DNA of 64,000 nucleotides. Source: MGBC114844 sp910585855 (lineage in GTDB: Bacteria > Bacillota > Clostridia > Lachnospirales > Lachnospiraceae). Each line of letters opens with the position of its first letter. Position 1 is the first letter of the stretch. The stretch is from the NCBI GenBank assembly GCA_965646165.1, contig CBFFYP010000007.1:18375-82374 (forward strand), read 5' to 3'. Below, piece by piece: positions 7,623 to 16,127 of this stretch. The notes under the pieces were generated by a model. It ran no database searches and was not told the DNA's origin. It saw only the letters and a program-made list of their open reading frames with translations. The translations under genes and the position numbers were made by a program.

Positions 7623-9695
7623 TTATAATGACCTACTTAAAAAAACAAGCAATTTTTTCATTAAAACATCAAATGTCCTAGTTTTCAAAACTACCTGTCT
7701 TCCCTTCTCTGCTATCTGTTTTCTTTCATTCTCATGAGATAAATAATAATCTACTTTATCTAATAAATCTTTCTTATTATAAAACATAATAAAATTTTCT
7801 CCCTCTTTTAGTATTTCTCGAATATCTGCAAGATCTGCTTCTTGTGGTATATAATTACCCATATAAAAAGCCCCACTTAACATACTCTCCCATGCTCTCA
7901 TTGCTCCGCTAATAAAATAGTTATTGCCTAATACAATTTTTGTACTTTGTAATATCTTAGATAATACTTCTCCATTTTGCGCTACTCCCATAGCATATGG
8001 TTTATACTTCGGATTTTTTTCCCATCCATTTCCCCATAATTTTAAATTTCTATAACCTGCTTCTATTAACCAATCTGCAATTGCTTGACGATAAATTCTT
8101 AGATTCAAATAACTATATACTTCATTTACTAAATATGATATTGCTCCATTTGGAAGTACAGCATTGTAAAAACGCTTTATGTATATTTTTATAAACTCAT
8201 GAATCTCCTCTTTATTATATAAAATAAATCCTTCCGAAATTATTAACTGACAATAATCATAAAGCAACTGCTCCATCATTTCCTTTAATAATTTATCTTT
8301 TTCAAATGGTTGAAGCATCCTTATTATATAGCTATCTACATCTGAAGCATGACACACCATACAAATATCTGCTTCATATTCTTTTCTTTCTTTATCTGTT
8401 AATTCATATGTTTTATAAATAGTATTATCTGCTACTAAGAGTTCTAACATAGTTCTAGAAAATGGATAACCAATTTCTTTTATTTCTTTCCAAGTTGTAA
8501 AACAATTTATTACAAAATCTCTAGATGTCAATTTAGATGGTGTTTCTTTATCCATAATATGTGGCAATATATCCTGAATCCATGTTACCCATATTACTTC
8601 TTCTGGTATAATATTCCCAAATTCAAAACGGAAATGATCAATTATAAAAACAATATCCGGCTTAAATCGATTAATAAATTTCGCTATATCTATATCAGAA
8701 TTCCTATGTATTCCATCTGGTTCAATTAACAATTCTATTTTACAACCCAACTTCTTAATTGCTTTTATACAATCTCTAATACTATATTGAAGTGCTGTTG
8801 AAAAACGAGTCGTTATAAATAAAATTTTAGGTTTTCCTGATTTAATATTTTTATCAATATTTGCTTTTTTATAATAATTGATATTTTCTTCTCTATTTTT
8901 ATATAATCCTTCTATTTTTTTATTTTTTATATCATTTAAAAGTAATTCACACTTTCTCTCATGTCCATTTCTGATAATATTATCAGGAAACATTACCATA
9001 TCTTCATTAAAATATTCTATGAATCTCTGTAATCCTACCAAAAATACTATCCTTTTAGTTTTTAATAATTCTTTTAAATCAAATAATTGTATTAGCAATT
9101 TCCAACTATATTCGTCATATACTAAATATATTGGATATTCTTCGTCTAAAAAAGGTTCCTCTATTCCTGAATATTTTATATACCCTAAAATATTATCTAT
9201 CCAAAACTCATTCACTACTAAAAGAGCTTGAGATTTTAGTATCATTTTCTTTTCTTTATCTCTATTTTCTATAATAAATCGTTTATTATTACCATCTACA
9301 CAAATTAACATTTGATCATCCTGCCATATCGGAAAAATTTCCAATATCTCTTCATCTACATCCGTGTTTCTATAATATGGATAATTAATTAGCATTTTTT
9401 TATTATTTAAAAAGAATTCTTCCATTTTTTGTTTATTGGGTAAGTAATAAGCTTCTAAAATTAATTCAAAAATTTCATCCTTTTCTGATATTTTATAAGC
9501 TTCCATAAAACTAATCAACGCATCCTTTTCATAACCATTACGAAATTCCAATTTTCCCTTTTCAAACAATACAATATCTCTATTTTCAAAAAAAATTTCA
9601 CTTATTTTCTCTGCTAAAACTAACGCCTCTTCTATATGTCCTTGTTCTTCCATTTCCAACATCCCATTCAGATATTGTATTAACAATTCGTTCAT
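7623..9695 (-). CDS. Large CgeB-like glycosyltransferase with N-terminal helical/TPR-like region
   Basis: Predicted cytoplasmic glycosyltransferase of 690 aa. The first ~110 residues (LEMEEQGHIEEALVLAEKIS, LEFRNGYEKDALISFMEAY) look like TPR helices. A DUF3880-like half starts near residue 290 (KPKILFITTRFSTALQYSIR) with KPDIVFIIDHFRFEFG and VIWVTWIQDILPH. The C-terminal half has GYRNLKLWGNGWEKNP, GVAQNGEVLSKILQSTKIVLG and MRAWESMLSGAFYMG, the usual CgeB/GT1-like donor region. Many flagellar-glycan islands carry such TPR-GT fusions beside flagellin. It is the last gene of the long heptose/sugar operon and lies just upstream of the flagellin promoter. Donor unknown; a heptose donor made by the upstream genes is a reasonable guess. 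Confidence 0.8.
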   Translation of the reverse strand: MNELLIQYLNGMLEMEEQGHIEEALVLAEKISEIFFENRDIVLFEKGKLEFRNGYEKDALISFMEAYKISEKDEIFELILEAYYLPNKQKMEEFFLNNKKMLINYPYYRNTDVDEEILEIFPIWQDDQMLICVDGNNKRFIIENRDKEKKMILKSQALLVVNEFWIDNILGYIKYSGIEEPFLDEEYPIYLVYDEYSWKLLIQLFDLKELLKTKRIVFLVGLQRFIEYFNEDMVMFPDNIIRNGHERKCELLLNDIKNKKIEGLYKNREENINYYKKANIDKNIKSGKPKILFITTRFSTALQYSIRDCIKAIKKLGCKIELLIEPDGIHRNSDIDIAKFINRFKPDIVFIIDHFRFEFGNIIPEEVIWVTWIQDILPHIMDKETPSKLTSRDFVINCFTTWKEIKEIGYPFSRTMLELLVADNTIYKTYELTDKERKEYEADICMVCHASDVDSYIIRMLQPFEKDKLLKEMMEQLLYDYCQLIISEGFILYNKEEIHEFIKIYIKRFYNAVLPNGAISYLVNEVYSYLNLRIYRQAIADWLIEAGYRNLKLWGNGWEKNPKYKPYAMGVAQNGEVLSKILQSTKIVLGNNYFISGAMRAWESMLSGAFYMGNYIPQEADLADIREILKEGENFIMFYNKKDLLDKVDYYLSHENERKQIAEKGRQVVLKTRTFDVLMKKLLVFLSRSL

Positions 9696-9754
9696 AGTAT
9701 AAATACCATCCTTTTTAATATATAACTTTACACTTTACAATTCTTAATTTATTT

Positions 9755-10294
9755 TTAATCTTCCAAGTAAGATTGTACAAATTCTAATACATTTCTACAT
9801 ACATAATCTGCTATTTTTTCATTCTTTTCCGAAATATAAACTGTTTTCATTCCAGATTTTATTCCAACCTGTATATCACTTTCTCTATCCCCTACCATAT
9901 AAGAAAGACTTAAATCTATATTCCATTCATCTACTGCTTTTTGAATCATTCCTATTTCTGGCTTTCTACAATCACACCTTATATGATATGGTGGAATTTC
10001 AATTTTATCTGGTGGAAGATGAGGACAATAATATATTGCATCAACCCCTACCTGTATCTGCAAAAAATAATTCAATTTTATTACCATTTCCTCTGTCATT
10101 AATCCTCGTGCAACTCCAGACTGATTTGTTACTACAATAGCAAGATAACCTTTCTGATGAATCAAACGAATAGCCTCTTTCGCAAAACCAAATATATGCA
10201 GTTTTTCAAAAGAAGTTACATAATCTGTATCTTCACACAGAACACCATCTCTATCCAAAAAAACTGCTTTCTTCTTTCCAAAACCGCTATTCAT
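9755..10294 (-). CDS. gmhB: D,D-heptose 1,7-bisphosphate phosphatase GmhB
   Basis: HAD-family phosphatase removing the 7-phosphate from D-glycero-D-manno-heptose 1,7-bisphosphate. About 179 aa from the ATG at 10294: AVFLDRDGVL (HAD motif 1), VVTNQSGVARG (motif 2), the zinc-site pattern CPHLP...CDCRKPEIGM, and MVGDRESDIQVG (motif 4), all diagnostic of GmhB. The ATG overlaps the gmhA stop as TAATG, with GGAG upstream; a GTG at 10303 is too close to that site. Anomer preference (alpha or beta) cannot be read from the sequence, but the HldE-like partner upstream suggests the beta/ADP route. Confidence 0.92.
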   Translation of the reverse strand: MNSGFGKKKAVFLDRDGVLCEDTDYVTSFEKLHIFGFAKEAIRLIHQKGYLAIVVTNQSGVARGLMTEEMVIKLNYFLQIQVGVDAIYYCPHLPPDKIEIPPYHIRCDCRKPEIGMIQKAVDEWNIDLSLSYMVGDRESDIQVGIKSGMKTVYISEKNEKIADYVCRNVLEFVQSYLED

Positions 10295-10872
10295 TATAAG
10301 CACTCTCCATCTCTCTCCATAATAGTATCTACAATCTGTTGCAATATCAAATTATGAATAGATTCTACTATTCCATAATGACTGATTGGAATATAAATAT
10401 TATAAGTTCCCATTCTATTAATACGATTTTCCTTTTGAAATCCTGATAATGTAACAATCTTCATTTTTTTTCTTTGTGCCACCTCTATCGCATTAACAAT
10501 ATTTTGCGAATTTCCAGAGCTACTGATAGCTACAAGCAAATCTTCCTTATTTGCTAAAAATTCTAATGGTCGTGAAAAAATATACTCATATCCATAATCA
10601 TTTCCCATACAGGTTGTCACCGAATTATCATATAAACTATAAGTTTTCATTCCACCATTTTTCATAAAATCTGCTGTCATATGGCTAGCAATAGCAGCAC
10701 TACCCCCATTTCCAATAAAAAAAACTTGTTTTCCATTTTTTTTACTTACAGAAAATAAGTCTATCAATTTCTGCATTGCCTCTTCATAATTCTTACAGAT
10801 TATTCCATTTTGATTATATACTTGTATTTCCTCTAGATAGTATATAATTTTTTTTAAATATTCTATATACAT
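10294..10872 (-). CDS. gmhA: Phosphoheptose isomerase GmhA
   Basis: SIS-domain isomerase making D-glycero-D-manno-heptose 7-phosphate from sedoheptulose 7-phosphate. From the ATG at 10872 (GGAGGAATAGA before it; the longer frame uses an upstream TTG with no site) it is 192 aa, the usual GmhA length. Motifs: VFFIGNGGSAAIASHMTADF, GNDYGYEYIFSRPL, LVAISSSGNSQNIVNAI and VTLSGF. The C-terminal histidine region (HYGIVESIHNLILQQIVD) is present. One-base overlap with gmhB. Supplies the heptose branch; a transketolase pair upstream could raise the sedoheptulose 7-phosphate supply. Confidence 0.92.
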   Translation of the reverse strand: MYIEYLKKIIYYLEEIQVYNQNGIICKNYEEAMQKLIDLFSVSKKNGKQVFFIGNGGSAAIASHMTADFMKNGGMKTYSLYDNSVTTCMGNDYGYEYIFSRPLEFLANKEDLLVAISSSGNSQNIVNAIEVAQRKKMKIVTLSGFQKENRINRMGTYNIYIPISHYGIVESIHNLILQQIVDTIMERDGECL

Positions 10873-10910
10873 TCTATTCCTCCATGAAATCAACTTTTAT
10901 TCAATTTCAT

Positions 10911-11897
10911 CTATTTCCCTAAATATTTAAACCAATCCTTTGTCGCCTCCTCAATGGAATCTGGTGTCCAAACAGGTGCTTCCTTCCAATATTCAATATT
11001 CTCTAAAATTTTTTGAACTCCTTCCTCTAATGATACTTTTGCTTTCCAGCCAAGCATTTGGTTAATTTTCGCAGTATCAGCAAAAGTACAATCTGGTTCA
11101 CCTGGTCTTTTAGGAATATGAATTATTTCTCCTCCTAACAATTCACATAACCGATTAACAGAATAAGTTCCACCACTTCCAACATTAAATGTTTCATTCA
11201 CAATACCAGATACAGCAGTCATATAAAAAGCTTCTGCTACATCTGTTACATAAGTAAAATCTCTCGTCTGCTCTCCTGTCCCTACTACTGTAAAAGGCTT
11301 TTTAGCCAACTTTTGTGCAAGAAATACGCCAAATACTGCTCCATATGTTCCTGATGTCCTTGAACGTGTCCCATATACATTAAACAATCTTAAAGTAACT
11401 ACAGGAAGATTATAAACTTGCCCCCAATGAAGTACCGTTTCTTCTCCTAATCTCTTTGTTAAAGCATAAGGATACTGTGGTTGAATCTCTGCTTGTTCGT
11501 TTGTTGGATAATGTTCTGGTATTCCATAACAAGAGGAAGATGCTGCATATATGAGTTTTTTTATTCCAACGTTTCTCGCACATTCAACTACATTATAAGT
11601 TCCTAAAACATTCGAAGAATAATACTCCCATGGCTTTTGCATAGATGGTACAATATCTGCTAATGCAGCCATATGAAAAATATAATCTACTCCTTCAAAC
11701 ACTTCCTCTATCTCTTCTTTATTCCGAATATCCATTTGATAAATCTTTAAATTTCTATTTTCCTTCTGATGTTCTAAATTAGCTAAACGCCCTGTAGAAA
11801 AATTATCTATAACACGCACCACATGTCCTTCTTCTAATAAACGATCTACAATATGTGAGCCAATAAAGCCACATCCTCCTGTTACTAACGATATCAT
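10911..11897 (-). CDS. NAD-dependent sugar epimerase/dehydratase (GalE-like)
   Basis: Extended short-chain dehydrogenase, 328 aa, acting on a nucleotide sugar. MISLVTGGCGFIGSHIVDRL is the NAD motif; VIDNFSTG, HMAALADIVPSMQKP, AASSSCYG and the catalytic PYALTKRLGEE (YxxxK) follow, with LRLFNVYGTR and RDFTYVTDVAEA in the substrate domain. This is the GalE/WbpP-like pattern, not HldD. It stands between the HldE-like gene and gmhA, so the substrate may be a nucleotide-activated heptose (4- or 6-epimerisation), but a hexose substrate is equally possible. AAAGGAG precedes the ATG. Confidence 0.85.
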   Translation of the reverse strand: MISLVTGGCGFIGSHIVDRLLEEGHVVRVIDNFSTGRLANLEHQKENRNLKIYQMDIRNKEEIEEVFEGVDYIFHMAALADIVPSMQKPWEYYSSNVLGTYNVVECARNVGIKKLIYAASSSCYGIPEHYPTNEQAEIQPQYPYALTKRLGEETVLHWGQVYNLPVVTLRLFNVYGTRSRTSGTYGAVFGVFLAQKLAKKPFTVVGTGEQTRDFTYVTDVAEAFYMTAVSGIVNETFNVGSGGTYSVNRLCELLGGEIIHIPKRPGEPDCTFADTAKINQMLGWKAKVSLEEGVQKILENIEYWKEAPVWTPDSIEEATKDWFKYLGK

Positions 11898-11973
11898 TTA
11901 TATATTCTCCTTTATTTCTCATTTTATAAATATTACAACTTAAAATTCTATTTTTACCAAATACATAGGAAAA

Positions 11974-13503
11974 TTATATATTCAATAGGGTATTAGCATA
12001 TTTCAATACATTTACCTTCTCTATCGCTTCCTTATTACCTATAATATTAGAAGCCAATGCTCCTGCAATATTTCCCATAAAAGTTCCTACCTCAATTTCT
12101 CCTCCTACTGCTACAGTAAGACTTGCCAATGAAAAAAAAGCATCACCTGCACCTATTGTATCTTTTACTTTAAGCGTAAATGCTGGACAAGATTTTATAG
12201 TTTTATGATCCACTGCTATTGCTCCCTTTGATCCTCTCGTCAACCAACCACGACTATTGAAATATTCTGATAACCTAATCAACAATTCATCTTCTTTTTG
12301 TTGATATGTAGAAAAAGCCAATCCAAGTTCTTTCTGATCTAAAGCAAAAACATCTGCACGTTTATACTTAGTAATTAGATTTTTTCCATAATTTGAAGAA
12401 TTTGTCTGACAATTAACAGCAAGAAATTTGGCATTTTTTTGGACAATTTCCATTACATCTTTATCTACTAAACCATGTCCAAAATCACAAAGAATTACTA
12501 CATCATATTGCAATATTTTCTCTTTCAATTTTTCTTTAAATTTATCCATTGTTTCAGAATCAATACACATTGGCATCGGTAAATTATTAATCGCAAATAT
12601 TTTATTTACTTCTTCTCGCTTCTCTTCTAACGATACATATCGGCGTTTTACAATCGTTTCATAATTTTTACTATAAATCATATCTACCCGCATTTTATTA
12701 CTAAGCTCATTCAATATACGACTATGAAAGTTTTCTTCTATTCCAAGTATACTCATCAACATTACATTATCACTAAAAGAAGCAAGATGACGAGCTACTG
12801 CTAAAGAACCACCCAAATATTGTTCAGAATATTTATATCGTGCAGAATATCCCATATCTTTAGTCATAAGCCCTTGTACATTACAGTATACATACTCATC
12901 TATAATCGTATCACCAACAACTAAAATTTTGCTGTCCTGCATTATATTTACCAATTGTTTTATATCCTCTATTGAATATTTCTCTCCAAATTCTTTCATA
13001 AATTCTTTCACTTCTTTTGAAAGTACTGGCAAAGCATGATTAATCAACTTTGTAGAACTAAATACTCTTCCCGTTGTATATGCTACATCTCCGCCGTAAC
13101 TTTTAACCAATTCTATCTCTGCACCAATTTTTCCTGTAATATCTTCTTCTACCTTTTCATATTCCTCACCCTTAACATATAAATCTGGCTTCACTACTTC
13201 CACTATATCATCAACAGTATATCCTTCTGACAACATAACATAATCAATACATTCTATAGCAGACAAAAATTTCAGCCGCATTTCATCATCAAAATATGGT
13301 CTTCCTGGTCCTTTTCTAACATATTTTTCTGCTGTAACAGAAACAACTAAAATATCTCCCATATTTTTTGCTTCTTCAAAATGAATAATATGCCCTGGAT
13401 GAACTAAATCAAAAACTCCATGACACAAAACCACTTTCTTATTTTGTTTTTTTAATTCCAACCTAACTTTTATAAAATCTTCTTTATGAATAACAAGTCC
13501 CAT
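11974..13503 (-). CDS. Bifunctional heptose nucleotidyltransferase-kinase, HldE-like with reversed domain order
   Basis: Probably phosphorylates heptose 7-phosphate and, after GmhB, adds a nucleotide (ADP in the HldE family). 509 aa from the ATG at 13503 (GGGGAGTATTT before it). The N-terminal nucleotidyltransferase domain, about residues 20-150, has VVLCHGVFDLVHPGHIIHFE (HPGH at 35-38). The C-terminal PfkB/ribokinase domain, about 190-509, has ILVVGDTIIDEY, GGSLAVARHL, LCDFGHGL and DTIGAGDAF (GAGD near 451). In E. coli HldE the kinase comes first, so the order here is inverted. Downstream lie an epimerase, gmhA and gmhB, completing the pathway. Nucleotide specificity is inferred. Confidence 0.85.
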   Translation of the reverse strand: MGLVIHKEDFIKVRLELKKQNKKVVLCHGVFDLVHPGHIIHFEEAKNMGDILVVSVTAEKYVRKGPGRPYFDDEMRLKFLSAIECIDYVMLSEGYTVDDIVEVVKPDLYVKGEEYEKVEEDITGKIGAEIELVKSYGGDVAYTTGRVFSSTKLINHALPVLSKEVKEFMKEFGEKYSIEDIKQLVNIMQDSKILVVGDTIIDEYVYCNVQGLMTKDMGYSARYKYSEQYLGGSLAVARHLASFSDNVMLMSILGIEENFHSRILNELSNKMRVDMIYSKNYETIVKRRYVSLEEKREEVNKIFAINNLPMPMCIDSETMDKFKEKLKEKILQYDVVILCDFGHGLVDKDVMEIVQKNAKFLAVNCQTNSSNYGKNLITKYKRADVFALDQKELGLAFSTYQQKEDELLIRLSEYFNSRGWLTRGSKGAIAVDHKTIKSCPAFTLKVKDTIGAGDAFFSLASLTVAVGGEIEVGTFMGNIAGALASNIIGNKEAIEKVNVLKYANTLLNI

Positions 13504-13563
13504 AAATACTCCCCTCAGCAATCAATGTTATAATTTTCTTACCTTCTTTTAAAATTTAACTTT

Positions 13564-14640
13564 CTAAATAAAATTAATATGATTTTTATCTATTGACAAC
13601 AGATTATTTAACAATTCATTCCTTTCATCAAAAACACACCTAAAATTACATTTTTTACAAGCATCCAATTCTTTTACTTTTTTTATCGTATCTTCTGCAT
13701 ACCAAAGATCTTTAAAACTTTGTTTTTGTAATGATCCTATATCTCCATCTTGAGTATAAGCTCTCTGATGACAATAGTAAACTCTACAATCTGCACCAAT
13801 AACCGTAAAAAATTCCTGAATCAAACAGCGATGATATGATTTCTGATATTGTTCTTCTAATCCAGCATCGCCATCATATTTATCTATAATCTGAAATGTT
13901 TTATTCTGAAATTCTTTTTTTGCCTTTTCTATTTGTTCCACTACAGTATCTTGAATTAATTTATGATATTTACTTAAACTTCCATTCAATCGTAATGGTG
14001 ATAACTTAATATTATCTACTCCCAAATTTGACATAAGCTTACACAAATCATAAATTTCTTGACAATTATCTCTTGTTACTACACAATTAACACCTACTGT
14101 ACAATTTGAATTTTTATTTTGTATAAAATCTTCAATATTATGAATAATCCTATCAAAGGTATTAACGCCTCGTATTCTCATATAAGTATTATCATATGCT
14201 GATTCAATGGATATTCGTACCCATTTTGCATCCGATAAAAGTTTTGCTTTTCTACCTTCTAAATCTTGTCCATTTGTTATAATAGAATAATCTATATTTT
14301 TACTTCTTATGAGTTCTAACGTATTTTCTATATATGGATATATTAAAGGTTCTCCTCCCCCACTAAAGGTAACTGCCTTTACTCCTATATCTGATAAATC
14401 CTGTATAATTTCCTGCATTTTATCCCATGGAATCATTGCAGTTCTATCAAATTTTCGTTCTTCAGGTACATTATCATCTTTAGAACCACAATAATAGCAA
14501 TTTTGATTACATAAATTTGTAGGTTTAATACGAACATAAATTGGTGCAGTTCTTTTTCCATTTAACATATCATTTATTTTTTCTGTATGATAAAATATCT
14601 TCAAATCACTATATACACTTTTTTCTTCATTAATTGACAT
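13564..14640 (-). CDS. Radical SAM protein with C-terminal SPASM-like cysteines
   Basis: 358-aa radical SAM enzyme. The cluster motif CNQNCYYC (CX3CX2C, near residue 43) follows YVRIKPTNL; VTFSGGGEPLIYP is the glycine-rich SAM-binding motif. C-terminal cysteines (CRVYYCHQ, CKKCNFRCVF) fit a SPASM/auxiliary Fe-S region, and LQKQSFKDLWY is typical of that part. The start overlaps the DegT aminotransferase stop by 11 bases, so they are translationally linked. In this setting it may act on a sugar nucleotide, for example dehydration, epimerisation or carbon rearrangement, but the substrate cannot be read from the sequence. One of three radical SAM genes in the island. Confidence 0.85.
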   Translation of the reverse strand: MSINEEKSVYSDLKIFYHTEKINDMLNGKRTAPIYVRIKPTNLCNQNCYYCGSKDDNVPEERKFDRTAMIPWDKMQEIIQDLSDIGVKAVTFSGGGEPLIYPYIENTLELIRSKNIDYSIITNGQDLEGRKAKLLSDAKWVRISIESAYDNTYMRIRGVNTFDRIIHNIEDFIQNKNSNCTVGVNCVVTRDNCQEIYDLCKLMSNLGVDNIKLSPLRLNGSLSKYHKLIQDTVVEQIEKAKKEFQNKTFQIIDKYDGDAGLEEQYQKSYHRCLIQEFFTVIGADCRVYYCHQRAYTQDGDIGSLQKQSFKDLWYAEDTIKKVKELDACKKCNFRCVFDERNELLNNLLSIDKNHINFI

Positions 14641-15763
14641 CTTTCTTTTCCTCCTGTATAGTAATAATTGTATTACATATATACTCTATATCATCCAAAG
14701 ATAAATTTCCATATAATGGTAAATCTAATGACTCCTTTGCTACCTGCTTGGCATACATCACATCTCTTTTATAATTTTTATCTTTATAATAACTATAATC
14801 ACAACATAAAGTTTCATATAATTTTCTTGTTATAATTCCCTTTTCTTTTAATAATAAATACAATTCATCTCTACTTAAACCAAATTCACTCTCTTTAACA
14901 CGAATTGGAAAATAAGCATAATTATACTCAATCCTATCTTCATATGAATATGTTGTAATTCCTTTAATTTTTTCCAATATTTTTATATAAAGTTGTGCTA
15001 AACTTTTTCTAACTCTTATCTCCTGTTCTACAATATCCAACCCTAATATTCCCATTGCTGCCTGAAATTCATTCATTTTAGCATTTACTCCAGGTAGGAT
15101 TACATCATTACCATTTTCTTGATAAGAAATACCAAAATTTCTATATAATTCAAACTTTTCATGCAATTTATCCTCTTTATAAGTCAATAAACCACCTTCT
15201 ATTGAATTATATACTTTAATTGCATGCAAACTAAACATTGTAATATCACCATATCTTCCTATATGTTTTCCGTCAATCTTAGTTCCAAATGCTTGTGCCC
15301 CATCATATATTACTTTTAAATGATATTTCTTTGCTATTCTTTCTATTTCATTTACATTACAAGGAATCCCAAAAATATGTGGCGTAATAATTGCGCAAGT
15401 TTTTTCTGTAATATTTCTTTCTAACTTTTTTACATCCAAATTATATGTATCATCTATATCACAAAAAACTGGAATCAATCCATTTTGTACAATAGCATTT
15501 ATTGTAGAAACAAAAGTAAACGGTGAAGTAAGAACTTCTCCTTGAAGATTTAGTGCACAAATTGCAATCATTAATGCAGAATGTCCATTAACGAATAAAT
15601 CTGCATTCCTACAACACATATATTCTTTCAAATTTTTTTTTAACTTTTGCAATTTAGGTCCATTATTTGTCAAAGACTTTGTATCCCAAATATCTTTTAT
15701 CTCGCTTATATAGGTATTATAATCTGGCATAGAAGGTTGTGTTGGATAAATTATATTCATCAT
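14630..15763 (-). CDS. DegT/DnrJ/EryC1/StrS-family sugar aminotransferase
   Basis: PLP-dependent transaminase of 377 aa that puts an amino group on a keto-sugar nucleotide. NNGPKLQKLKKNL at the N-terminus, FVNGHSALMIAI, TSPFTFVSTINAI, VIYDGAQAFG and FSLHAIKVYNSIEGG (the HxxK lysine that holds PLP) are the family signatures; the C-terminus has EKGIITRKLYETLCCD. Looks closer to 4-amino-4,6-dideoxyhexose enzymes than to PseC, but this is uncertain. AGGAGATATA precedes the ATG. The IS110 copy sits immediately upstream, separating it from the epimerase gene it was probably co-transcribed with. An N-formyltransferase upstream would act on an amino sugar like the one this enzyme makes. Confidence 0.88.
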   Translation of the reverse strand: MMNIIYPTQPSMPDYNTYISEIKDIWDTKSLTNNGPKLQKLKKNLKEYMCCRNADLFVNGHSALMIAICALNLQGEVLTSPFTFVSTINAIVQNGLIPVFCDIDDTYNLDVKKLERNITEKTCAIITPHIFGIPCNVNEIERIAKKYHLKVIYDGAQAFGTKIDGKHIGRYGDITMFSLHAIKVYNSIEGGLLTYKEDKLHEKFELYRNFGISYQENGNDVILPGVNAKMNEFQAAMGILGLDIVEQEIRVRKSLAQLYIKILEKIKGITTYSYEDRIEYNYAYFPIRVKESEFGLSRDELYLLLKEKGIITRKLYETLCCDYSYYKDKNYKRDVMYAKQVAKESLDLPLYGNLSLDDIEYICNTIITIQEEKKDVN

Positions 15764-15829
15764 TATATCTCCTAGTATAATAATGGTGTAGTCAATAAGA
15801 CTACTTGGTTAATAAGTTTCTATCAATAA

Positions 15830-16115
15830 GATAACAGAAGAAGGTATTCTTCCTTCATCAGATGTTATCCTAAATAATTATCATATCTGACGATTCCTGA
15901 TAGACACCAGATAAAACATAGGGTATTATCTTTAGGATAGGACAAAGAATGTTCATCTCTTGGGAAGTCACTTCTGTGGCTGATACCTACAAGAAAGTCA
16001 ATTCGTCCATTCGACAGGGTTTTATGTTTTAGCTGGTTGGAAGCCGGAAGGCTATACCTGTATAACACGCTAGGTTGTGTACCTGCCAGATTGGAAATGG
16101 ATTCCTATCAGAAAG
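15830..16115 (+). ncRNA. Candidate IS110 bridge RNA region
   Basis: IS110 elements encode a bridge RNA in the non-coding end before the transposase. This stretch holds several small self-complementary parts: GATAACA (15831-15837) with TGTTATC (15863-15869), GAAGAA-GGTA-TTCTTC between them, TCAGAT/ATCTGA, and AGCC-GGAA-GGCT near 16041-16053. No guide loops could be assigned by eye, so this is position-based inference; the RNA ends are unknown. Confidence 0.35.
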
Positions 16116-16127
16116 GAGCTTTTGCTC

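Noticed and set aside
10911..11897. The epimerase as HldD (ADP-heptose 6-epimerase)
   Set aside because: Motifs follow the GalE/WbpP pattern and not that of HldD.
14630..15763. DegT aminotransferase as PseC of the pseudaminic acid pathway
   Set aside because: It lies in a different operon about 12 kb from pseB and its N-terminal pattern (TNNGP) looks like 4-amino-4,6-dideoxyhexose enzymes; PseC may lie beyond the left edge.
15865..16068. 67-codon minus frame in the IS110 non-coding end
   Set aside because: No ribosome site and no recognisable protein; fits the RNA-coding end instead.
16037..16127. ATG at 16037 as the IS110 transposase start
   Set aside because: The added 30 residues match nothing in the family and lie in the non-coding end; the ribosome site points to 16128.
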